This document shows, one piece after another, positions 1-7,560 of a stretch of DNA of 23,747 bases (the first letter of the stretch is position 1; every line of letters begins with the position of its first letter). Position numbers and translations under genes: made by a program. The DNA comes from Chara braunii (Eukaryota; Streptophyta; Charophyceae; Charales; Characeae): assembly GCA_003427395.1 (NCBI GenBank), contig BFEA01000680.1, positions 506,939 to 530,685 on the forward strand, written 5' to 3'. The notes below the pieces were generated by a model. The model ran no database searches, was not told the origin of the DNA, and saw nothing but the letters and a program-made list of their open reading frames with translations.

Positions 1-103
1 AGTGTGCATCAGAGGTTGATTTTGGAATCTTTGAATCAGAAGGTTCATTACCCAACATCGCAGTCATTGCATGCTTGTGAGAGAGAGCAGGATAGTTTGG
101 ATG

Positions 104-113
104 GAGAGAGAGA

Positions 114-145
<32 letters not shown>

Positions 146-158
146 AAAAGAGAGAGAG
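104..158. repeat. (GA)n microsatellite
   Basis: An almost pure GA dinucleotide run, broken by one GACA and one AAAA interruption. Similar tracts occur at 19282-19369, 20165-20223 (as CT) and 22272-22322. About 57 nt downstream, at 216-236, is a 21-nt string that recurs on the - strand at 20059-20039, also downstream of a GA tract. This tract is therefore probably part of a dispersed repeat family rather than an isolated satellite. Confidence 0.95.
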
Positions 159-487
159 GCGGGGAGATGAAGACACTGAACTGTGTGCTTCGAACAGTCA
201 CTTAACAAGACATGGTCTGTTATTTATGACACACAAATGTACAATGCCTTCTAATGGTCATCTTTGTGTATTTGGTCCTTAAACGACTACGTTACGAAAA
301 AAAAACAGCAACCTCGAACAACTGATACCTTTGGTAATGGGGTACGAACGACTGCCGCGTGTTACGGTCCACAACTGCGGATTGTTACGGACTGCTATGC
401 GGCGACGATTCGTCAAGAACACTCGCGACGTCTTTCCAGCCACCGCCCGACTGTGCTGCAGCATAGTTGATGTGGAAGCAATCTTAC

Positions 488-622
488 TCTGAACTGTGCA
501 CTCCACTGCGAGCCGCCTTTAAGAAATCTGATTCTGAACTGTGTACTTGGCAACAGTTCATCCCGAAGTACTCTGAATCTGAGTTGTGTGATCAGCCGCA
601 GCTGCTGCGTTCCGCTGCACGA
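488..622 (+). repeat. 45-nt degenerate tandem repeat
   Basis: The string TCTGAACTGTG starts at 488 and 533, and its variant TCTGAGTTGTG starts at 578, giving an exact 45-nt period over three units. A weaker GAACTGTG follows near 621. The period is a multiple of three, so one frame translates to units with a shared Ser-Glu-Leu-Cys. That frame is short and has no recognisable domain, and I do not call it a gene. The rest of 159-800 holds nothing else I can name. Confidence 0.6.
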
Positions 623-800
623 ACTGTGTTCCTACTGTTGCAGGCTGCATTACTGTATACCGCCGAAGTTTTTACTGGGCAGTAGCCGCTGTAGCTACAA
701 CGTGCGGTACGTTTCCCTGCGAGTGGTACCTATCTCGAATAGGGCACGAGGGTGTGCTCTGTTCGAGACGCAGCCGTTCTGGGCTGCGTAAAGGCAATTC

Positions 801-1461
801 TGTTAGGAAGAAAGGTCGGACTTGCAAGGGAGGGGGGGGTTTTACCGCTGCGGCTTGAAGTATCGCCAGAGAGTCTCAAGAGTCGGCAGTGGATTTCGTT
901 TTGACTAAGTTGTTGCGGGACCTGGCCACCATTGCGGGGCCCTCAGGCGAGTGAAGATATGAAGACCCTCTCGCGTGAGTCTGAGTGCGTCCTTCCTTAG
1001 TCTGAGAGTCTTACTTCTTCTTATCCTGCCCTTCTTACTCTAAAGTCTGGTCCTTTGGCTCTGAGAGGAGGGCGACAAGCGGGCGTGTGGCCCGTAACCC
1101 GCGCCAAGGCCTTCGTGGGAGGTTGCCCCACCGATTGCGGGAGCCCTGCCGGGACTCAGGCGGAGTCCTGGAGGCAGGGAACTGAGTGGTAATCCCTTAA
1201 CTCCCTCTATAAACCCAACTACAACCCCTACTTGTACATCTCTCTACGTTTGACTAAGTGTATTGTCTGGATCCTGTACTTTGATTTGGTTTGACTGTCA
1301 GGACTTAAGTCAGACTGAAGTAAAGGAGCGTGTGTACAATCTCAGTCTTAGTTTTTGCTGATTGCATGAAACCAGATTGTGAACGAAGTGGGTTGCATCG
1401 GGGGGAAGGCTGGGAGGAAGGCAGGTTGTGTGCAGTTTGACTGGGTCATTAAGGCAGGGAG
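801..1461. other. Non-coding stretch with hairpins, probable LTR or leader DNA
   Basis: No reading frame here has recognisable protein content. Visible structures are a G8 run near 831-838, a small CGGGC/GCCCG hairpin at 1080-1094, and the two-helix hairpin at 1144-1179 listed separately. The stretch leads directly into the hairpin array that starts at 1462. Confidence 0.4.
1144..1179 (+). repeat. Two-helix hairpin, 13 bp
   Basis: The outer arm CCCTGCC (1144-1150) pairs perfectly with GGCAGGG (1173-1179). The inner arm GGACTC (1152-1157) pairs perfectly with GAGTCC (1163-1168) across a 5-nt loop. A 1-nt bulge and a 4-nt bulge separate the helices. It lacks the conserved loop of the array downstream but resembles it in build. 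Confidence 0.7.
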
Positions 1462-1694
1462 GTCCCCTTAAGTTTGGGGACGCCCAACGCTTTGTTTATT
1501 TTTGGTTTGCATGGGGCCTCAGACCGCTCTATAAGTTTAGGTAGCCTGAAGCTCTCAAGGTTGGGATGTCCCCATCCCCCATAAGTTTGGGGAGACCTAG
1601 TGCTGTGAATTGCATGGAGGGTCAGGACGGTTTATAAGTTTAGGTGTGCTGGCCGCTCTGACCTGTGGGAGTTTGACTGTGAGTGACTTTTAGG

Positions 1695-1731
1695 AACCCA
1701 AGGCACTCTATAAGTTTAGGTACCTTGGGTT
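1695..1731 (+). repeat. Array unit with a perfect 9-bp stem
   Basis: AACCCAAGG (1695-1703) and CCTTGGGTT (1723-1731) are exact reverse complements around a 19-nt loop that carries CTCTATAAGTTTAGGTA. This is one of the two cleanest units of the array. Confidence 0.85.
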
Positions 1732-1848
1732 GCCTCGTTTTGTTTGGGGTTCTTCAAGTTTCTTTGATTCTGAATGAGAGGGTCTGAACCGCTCTATGAA
1801 TTCAGGTAGTTCAACCCTTCTACTGTTTTGTTCTGAGGGAATAATTTT

Positions 1849-1896
1849 GGCAGGGGACAGACCGCTCTATAAGTTTAGGTAGCCTGTCCCACTGCC
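1849..1896 (+). repeat. Array unit with the longest stem, 15 bp with bulges
   Basis: GGCAG (1849-1853) pairs with CTGCC (1892-1896). GGGACAG (1854-1860) pairs with CTGTCCC (1884-1890). ACC (1861-1863) pairs with GGT (1878-1880). A single A at 1891 and AGC at 1881-1883 are bulged. The loop is GCTCTATAAGTTTA. Confidence 0.85.
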
Positions 1897-2140
1897 TCGC
1901 ACATATTGGATCAGAGAGAAACGAACTTGGCGGAGGACCGGACCGCTCTATAAGTTTAGGTAGTCTGGTCCAATGCTTCGCACATGTTGGAACCCAATGG
2001 ATATAATTTGGCTATATTGTATTACTATGCTATTACAAACAAGCGGGTTAGGCCGCTCTATAAGTTTAGGTAGCCTGACTACAGCTTATCATAACTGAAG
2101 AGAGTATAACTAAGAGGTATAACTGAAGGTAAATATGGGC

Positions 2141-2176
2141 AGGCTGAGCAATGTTCTAAGTTGAGCGGCTCAGCCT
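2141..2176 (+). repeat. Array unit with a perfect 9-bp stem and a diverged loop
   Basis: AGGCTGAGC (2141-2149) and GCTCAGCCT (2168-2176) are exact reverse complements. The 18-nt loop contains TCTAAGTTGAG, a diverged form of the consensus TCTATAAGTTTAG. The stem is intact although the loop has drifted, which argues that pairing itself is maintained. Confidence 0.75.
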
Positions 2177-2237
2177 TATGTCCCTTTGAAGACTAAGTTC
2201 AAAAAGGTATATATAATTTGGCTATTTAAACAGTTCA

Positions 2238-2267
2238 GGGCGACTAGAGTGGTCTAGTCATATGCCC
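2238..2267 (+). repeat. Bulged hairpin inside the array, without the conserved loop
   Basis: GGGC (2238-2241) pairs with GCCC (2264-2267). GACTAGA (2242-2248) pairs perfectly with TCTAGTC (2253-2259). The loop is GTGG and ATAT is bulged on the 3' side. It sits between array units but lacks their loop core. Confidence 0.75.
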
Positions 2268-2425
2268 AAAGACGAAAGAAGTAGTTGTGCCCTCTGTTTG
2301 GGTGTATTTGGCCGAGTAAGGACGCTCTATAAGTTTAGGTATTCTGACTTTAAGCCTGACTAAGTTGGGTGCGCTCTGTAAGTTCAGGTGCCCTGACCTA
2401 TGCCTTATGTAAGTTGGGTATGAGG

Positions 2426-3870
2426 GGATAACTCACTGAGAGATTATGAACAATTGTTTGTTTAAATTGACTTGGGAGTGGTGAGAGTACTTACCTTTGT
2501 GGTTTGGCCCGCATGTGGCTGAGAGAGATTACTACTTGGTCTAGGATTCAGGTTGACAGGTAGTTGCTTTAGAGGCTCGCCACGTGCTAGAGCGATAGGA
2601 GTTAGGTCAACTCCTGCATTTTCTAAGTTGACTTTATTTTACTTAGATCAATTCTTGCATTTTCTGGGATCTTTTGTTATACTTGGCTTTGTATAAATCT
2701 TGGCAAGCTACTTTCTCTACGGGAAGCGCTGTCGAATCCAGGGAGTTAGTCAACTTTTGACTTGTCAAAGTTCAACTTATCTATTCTTTATATCTGACTT
2801 AGTAAAAATTTGGAAAGTCTCATTTTCTAAAGGGAGTGCTGCCCAAATTTTTGCTAATTCAGGTTTAGCCTTGAGTTTGAGTGGAATCGTGATATGGGGA
2901 TTATTCTCCATAGACTTAAAGGTTTAGCCTTGGGATTGACCTGTCTTGTGTTACAGGCCATCTTGATCGAGTTGATTCAGGATTTGGACTAGTTCCGGCT
3001 CGATTCTACGAGGGTCGTCTTCTATTATCACTGATAACAGGTTGGTTGCCGATTCGTCGGTCTTCGACTCAATTTCAATCCATTCCCCATACTCAACCTA
3101 AAAGGCTTTAGCCCTGGTGGTTTTTACTGTTTGTTAAGGGTTTCACCCGGGCTTTTATTGAATGGTTATTTAACAAAGGTACTGAGTATTTAATTGAGGT
3201 TGGTTGGACTGGCAGTTGGGGCTTGCATGGCTAAAGCGAAGGGGTATGAGCATAGAGAATGGTTGGGGTTGATTCCGTGTAGTGCGTGTTTTGTCGCTTG
3301 ATTCTTGGTGTGGTTGCAGGTATGTCCTGTGGCTCGGATTTTTGGATTTGGACTGCCTGCGATTCCATACACATATACATGATTGTGAGGAGTCCCACTG
3401 TGCATGTGAGAAGTGATCGTCATAACTCTATCCCCGCCCCCCTTCCGTATGTATGCGTGGATATACGTATGATGAGTGTTCGGGAGGCCGAAAGGGCCAT
3501 GTTAGCAACTGCGTGAGAGTTGGGATTGAAGGACAGGGAAGACCCTCCCTCCTGCCTATTTTGCGTCTTGGGACCTTCTTAGTCGGACGTTGACCCTGGG
3601 CCGGGATTCGAGGTCCTTGTCCAGGACATCCCAAGCCCTAGGCCCTTAAGAGGAGGAGCCTCCCTTTGCATGGAGCCTATTTACTTTCGTCGTCGGGACA
3701 CTCCACCCGAAAGGTCGGAACGTCGAGAGGGCCGAACGACGTGTCCTTCAACCGTTCAATAATGTGAGGGATAATCCCTCGCGATGAGTTTCTTCAGCCA
3801 TTCAATATCGCGAGGCCTAAGCCGCGGTCACCACATAGGATTGGGATCAGTGGTTGGCATAGGGTTGGCC
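2426..3870. other. Non-coding stretch with short direct repeats
   Basis: No convincing gene is present. A pair of diverged direct repeats about 115 nt apart begins near 2697 and 2811; both run through a TTTTCTA/TTTCTCTA stretch into GGGA(A/G)(G/T)(C/G)CTG. GGTTTAGCCTTG occurs at about 2870 and again at about 2921. Two copies of a TTCA(A/G)CC(G/A)TTCAATA string lie near 3749 and 3793. It is probably part of a long LTR or of older nested repeats. Confidence 0.4.
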
Positions 3871-3873
3871 TGC

Positions 3874-3950
3874 GGCCGCGCGGTTTTATATCAGAGCCCT
3901 ACGTGCGACGCCTCGCCGCCTCGGCGTCTAAAGGTTATGGGACCGCCGGG
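3874..3950 (+). repeat. TATA-bearing repeat, copy 1
   Basis: A CGCGCGGTT(T/G)TATA string is followed by CGACGCCT and then AGGTTATGGG. A second copy lies at 4497-4570, 623 bp downstream. The TATA string in both copies could be an LTR promoter element. This copy contains TATCAGAGCC, which looks like part of an initiator-Met primer site, but the true primer site is at 5106. Confidence 0.45.
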
Positions 3951-4442
3951 CTTGTGTGTAGGCGCAACGCTTGGGATTATTATTGGCCGCCGACACCGCC
4001 CATAGAGGGGAAGTGTATCCCAAGGCCATGAGTTTTTGTTTTAAGGGCCAGGAGACCTTTGCCCTATCCCCCCTTCTTGGGTTCGTGGGAGTTTTGTTGC
4101 TTCTTAGAGATTTTTATGGTTGGGCGTTGTAGTCCGTGGCACCCGTCAAAGTCAAACCCCTTGACTTTCGCCCAGGCCCCGTGGAGGACTCACCCCTAGG
4201 GCCGCGAGAGACGACTACCACCACAGGGATGGGCCTGTGTACAACCCACTCTGCATAAGGGTGCAGAAGAGGGTGTGTGGTCTCCAACCGCGCATGGCGG
4301 TTATCTGGCGTCGAGAGATTAACCCTCTAGGCGCGTGTCAGCCGACACTTGAGTGTCGAACGCGACCCTCGAGATTAACGAGGACCGCGTGAGTATGGGT
4401 ACTACCTGGTACGCCATCATTGCGATTGCTTGCGCACGCTTG
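3951..4442. other. Non-coding stretch with small hairpins
   Basis: AAAGTCAA (4148-4155) and TTGACTTT (4161-4168) form a perfect 8-bp hairpin with a 5-nt loop. GAGATTAAC occurs twice between about 4315 and 4380. No gene is recognisable. Confidence 0.4.
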
Positions 4443-4461
4443 AGATGTGTATAAGAGACAG
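4443..4461 (+). other. Tn5 mosaic end, Nextera-type adapter relic
   Basis: The 19 bases AGATGTGTATAAGAGACAG match the Tn5 hyperactive-transposase mosaic end used in tagmentation and mate-pair kits, with no mismatch. Nothing resembling a Tn5 transposon flanks it. The likely origin is untrimmed adapter in a read or a mate-pair junction that was built into the assembly, so continuity between 4442 and 4462 should not be trusted. Confidence 0.93.
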
Positions 4462-4496
4462 CTTGCATTGCGAGTCGATATGAGCAAGCCTTGCGT

Positions 4497-4570
4497 CCGC
4501 GCGGTTGTATACTAAGTCTCGCGCACGACGCCTATCCGATTTCCCGTCAGGAGGTTATGGGTCGGCTACC
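4497..4570 (+). repeat. TATA-bearing repeat, copy 2
   Basis: This copy matches 3874-3950: CGCGCGGTTGTATA, then CGACGCCTA, then GGAGGTTATGGG. It lies 35 nt after the adapter relic, so it may belong to a different molecule from copy 1. If LTR-derived, it would sit about 600 bp before the LTR end. Confidence 0.45.
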
Positions 4571-5103
4571 GAGGGACTAGAAGCGTTGTCGCGTTGTTTG
4601 TGCTGTGTCGTGTTGTACGTGCGTGTGTGTGTGTTTTATTTTTGTGCTTGTAAAGTGGTGTGCGCGTGGTGTGTGGGATGCGTCCTAGTCGACCGACGTC
4701 GAGCCACGCTTGGGACTTCAGCCCCCCAAGAAGTCGGTTCCCGTGAGGGTCCGATAGGCGTATTACTGCGCGTACCCCCTATGCTACAGCGAACGAGAAA
4801 TGCCCTCGGCTGGTCCACCTCTGCGATTGCAACCGAGTAGCTTTCGTATTGTGGACTGGTAGCTCGGCGGGGATACGCCCACCGAAGGGAGGTGACAGCT
4901 CCCGTAAGGTGGAGGTAAGTTGTGCGTCGCGTAGGCCCTATCCTGTTGTAGGGGCTCGCGAGAGGTATGGCTGGCGCACTCGGCCGGAGCGGCCTAAGGA
5001 AGCTCCATCTGCGTGTTCGTGACGAGGTAGGTCCAACTTCTGATCGACGCGGCCGAGAGGGTCCCGCGTTGCCGCGTGCGGTGCCGAACCGATGCGCTCG
5101 ACA
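4571..5103 (+). mobile_element. 3' part of the 5' LTR
   Basis: The stretch ends in ...CTCGACA at 5103, two bases before the primer-binding site. This is the usual CA end of an LTR and its usual spacing to the primer site. The 5' boundary is not determined. If the adapter relic marks a false join, only 4462-5103 can be placed in this LTR with any safety. A (GT)n-like run at about 4621-4634 is the only simple repeat. I found no copy of this stretch on the 3' side. Confidence 0.55.
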
Positions 5104-5105
5104 GG

Positions 5106-5123
5106 TGGCGCCGTTGCCGGGGA
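5106..5123 (+). other. Primer-binding site for tRNA-Asp
   Basis: TGGCGCCGTTGCCGGGGA is the exact complement of the 3' end of plant tRNA-Asp including CCA, and is a frequent primer site of plant Ty3/gypsy elements. It starts two bases after the LTR end and lies 394 nt before the gag ATG at 5518. Confidence 0.9.
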
Positions 5124-5517
5124 TAACGGAAGCCTACCGTTGTCCCTGGTGGAACGACATCCGGGTACGAGAGTGAGGGAGAACTAGGCATATGAGTGGG
5201 AAAAGAGAAGAACTATGAGACGGACCGTATGGTGATCTTTATGACTACGGGTTGGATGATTGATTGATTGGCGGTTTGGGTGGCAGCTGAGTGCTGTATG
5301 TGGATGAGGAAGTTCTATGGTAAGGGTAAGTGTTATCTAGATGAGCCCAAGGGAAATGGGAGAAGGAATGCCTGTCAGGTCTAGAGTGTGGGGTGTCTAA
5401 GGTGGTCAACTCGATAGGGTTATGAAAGGTTCAATCGCTGAGTGGGGTCCTCTGTCCCATCGTCTCTTATAACAGGGAGATTGAAGCTGAAGGCGGTTGG
5501 CCAAGAGGCAAGAAAAG
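5124..5517 (+). other. Untranslated leader between primer site and gag
   Basis: This 394-nt stretch shows no conserved coding content. It would contain the packaging region in an intact element. No array-type stem-loops are seen here. Confidence 0.55.
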
Positions 5518-7560
5518 ATGGCGGACGGTGGGAGGAAGCTTGTGACTCTCGATGACCTTATCGATGCTCTGGACAAGCGTGAGAGGGCGCCGAGCAACGT
5601 CCCAAAAGTCGAGACATTCCACTTCAAAGGGGATCGGGTATCTGATTGGTTGGATCTGACAGAGCAGGCGCTGGTGGGACTGTCAGATGAGGTCAAGCTC
5701 CAGCGGGTCCTGAGGTATGTCCTGCACAGTCACCATCGGGAAGCAACTAAGGTTGTGGACGCCGCCGGTGGCAGTTGGGCAAAGTTTGGAGACCTAATGC
5801 GAAGGAAGTGTAGGCTGGGGGACGACCTGTTGACCATGGCCGACTTGGAGGCCATAAACAAGGAAGACTTCTCTACCATTGGGGCGTTTGTGCACGAGTT
5901 CAAGAAAAGGGCGAGGAAAGTGCATGGGATTTCTGAGGAGGCGCAGTGCGCCACATTTTTGGGGTTGCTTACAGGCTCGGAGGCCACAAAGTTGACGAAG
6001 TATGGGGAAGGAAGCGAGAGGCTTACCTGGGCAACCATTGACAAGGGAGTAGAAGAAGGGAGCCTTGACCAGGTGGAGCAACACTAAATGAGGCTGCAAA
6101 GGCGCAAGAGGAAGGAGAGGGATGCTACTGCATCCGGGACCCCAGGGGTGAAGAGAATAGTCACGAACGTGTTGACAGCACTGGGGTATGATAGCGAAGC
6201 AGAACTACAGAAAGGAGTGGTGGCAATGGCCCAAGGCCGGGCGTCAGGAGTAGGAGATGAGAAGGTAGGGCGCGAAGACTACGACGGAGGGGAGACAGGC
6301 TCCCAAGCCCTGACTAAAACCATCTGTCGCCGCGGCCGCCTCAGCGCCCGTGCCAGCCGGATCATCGCACATGGGGCTGCCGCCATCTTGTGGACACTGG
6401 GTGCCGCATTGCCAATCTAAGCCCTGGCCCAGTTGTAACTACTGCGTCTCGTGTGGAGGGAGTCAGGCCCACGCGGGGCACATGGTCCCCTATTCAGGCC
6501 CATCCGCAAGTATGGGCCCCCCGAGCTACCCAGCGACTCAAAGTCAGCCCGTGACTCAACCGCCGCCCTCCCCGCAGGCCTCGCAAGCTAGTGTGGCCGG
6601 GTGAGGAGGCCAAGGACAAGGCGGGCAGGGCAATGGGGGCTAGGGCCAAGGAGGTAGAGGAGGGGGCGGCCGGGGGCGAGGAGGAAATGGTGGAGGCCGT
6701 GGAGGAGGTTGGAATGGTCAAAGGGGTCAGAACCAAGGCGGCCAAGGCAGCCAGGGAGGGGGGGAAGGCAGCCAGGGAGGGGGCCAAGGGTACGGGAGAC
6801 CCCGCTTTGACAGGCGGAACGCAACTTGTTGGCATTGTGGCGAGGTGGGCCACACCGTACGATTCTGCCAACAGCGGCAGGACGACGAAAAGGCAGGATT
6901 AATCTCTACATGTATGGATGGGGATATATACGATCGGTGGGGAACGCACATTGACCCCAAGACCCCGGGAGGAATCAGGCAGGAAGCCCTTAGGCGGGCA
7001 GCGGTCGGGCCTCCAGCAGCCCCAGCAATGTTTAGGATATGGCAGGAAAGGCAAGGCCCCGGTGTAAGAGTCGAGGAGATTGTGGATGAAAATGAGGAAG
7101 TAACTCAACGGTTGAAGGCGGGGACTATAAAGGAGGAACCCATAGTTGTTGAGTCTGACGATGAGGTGCAGGAAGTGGTGAGAGAGTCAGCCTCGACCAT
7201 CCTGGAGAGGATGGAGGACCTGCTTGCAAAGGTCGGCAGGTATCAGGAACGACTAAGGGCAATGTTTGAAAAGGCCTGGGAATGGGAAATGAGCCTTCCG
7301 GAGGTGATGCTCTATGGGTCCGGTCCGGAGTCGTCGTCAGGACCATAAGGATGTCCAAGCGTGGCGACGACCTGGACAGGTCCTAGGTCAGGGATGACCT
7401 TCAGACCCCCTACGTCGCATGGAAGGGTACCACAGGCCGCGCAGACGAGGGGCCAAAAAAAGGCTACCACCAGTCAAGGGCCTAGCCAGACACTCAGTCG
7501 GGCGCCCCCTCGAAAGGACCCTGAGCCCGAAGGAAGGAAGGAAGTGGTAGAGGTTCAAGA
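5518..7560 (+). pseudogene. gag: Ty3/gypsy gag, broken
   Basis: Encodes the structural protein that packages element RNA into virus-like particles in the cytoplasm. The ATG at 5518 has a favourable context (AAG before it, G after). The N-terminal 190 residues form a retrotransposon Gag domain, with motifs such as KVETFHFKGDRVSDWLDL. Next come a basic stretch (RLQRRKRKER), an Ala/Pro-rich linker, a Gly-rich RGG/GGQG segment (about 6600-6800), and a CCHC zinc knuckle, C-WHC-GEVGH-TVRFC, at 6827-6868. An acidic linker leads toward protease. Stops interrupt it at 6085 (TAA), 6602 (TGA), 6641 (TAG) and 7346 (TAA). The frame shifts by one near 6318, in an AAAA run, and again near 7560. The TAA at 6085 sits directly between two same-frame halves, which supports a point mutation. 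No full-length protein can be made. Confidence 0.9.

Larger units (their letters stand above)
1462..2425 (+). repeat. Array of stem-loops with a conserved loop and covarying arms
   Basis: About 13 units share a loop core close to GCTCTATAAGTTTAGGT, while the flanking arms differ in sequence and stay complementary. Arm pairs read directly: 1462-1467/1476-1481 (GTCCCC/GGGGAC); 1519-1522/1546-1549 (TCAG/CTGA); 1575-1579/1589-1593; 1620-1625/1658-1663 (GGTCAG/CTGACC); 1695-1703/1723-1731; 1778-1788/1810-1819; 1849-1860/1884-1896; 1935-1941/1965-1971; 2046-2051/2075-2080; 2141-2149/2168-2176; 2314-2320/2344-2350 (one mismatch); 2367-2369/2391-2393 (weak); 2403-2408/2420-2425. Many units also pair ACC with GGT just inside and leave a 3-nt bulge on the 3' side. 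Spacing is irregular, about 35-105 nt. The function is unknown. A packaging, Gag-binding or transcription-control role in an LTR or leader is possible. Confidence 0.8.

Noticed and set aside
1462-2425. CRISPR array
   Set aside because: Repeats are short and spaced irregularly, the segments beside them are complementary to each other instead of being independent spacers, there are no cas genes, and the setting is eukaryotic.
3889-3898. TATCAGAGCC, resembling the initiator-Met primer-binding site
   Set aside because: Only 10 bases match, the leading TGG is absent, no LTR-type CA end precedes it, and a perfect 18-base tRNA-Asp site exists at 5106.
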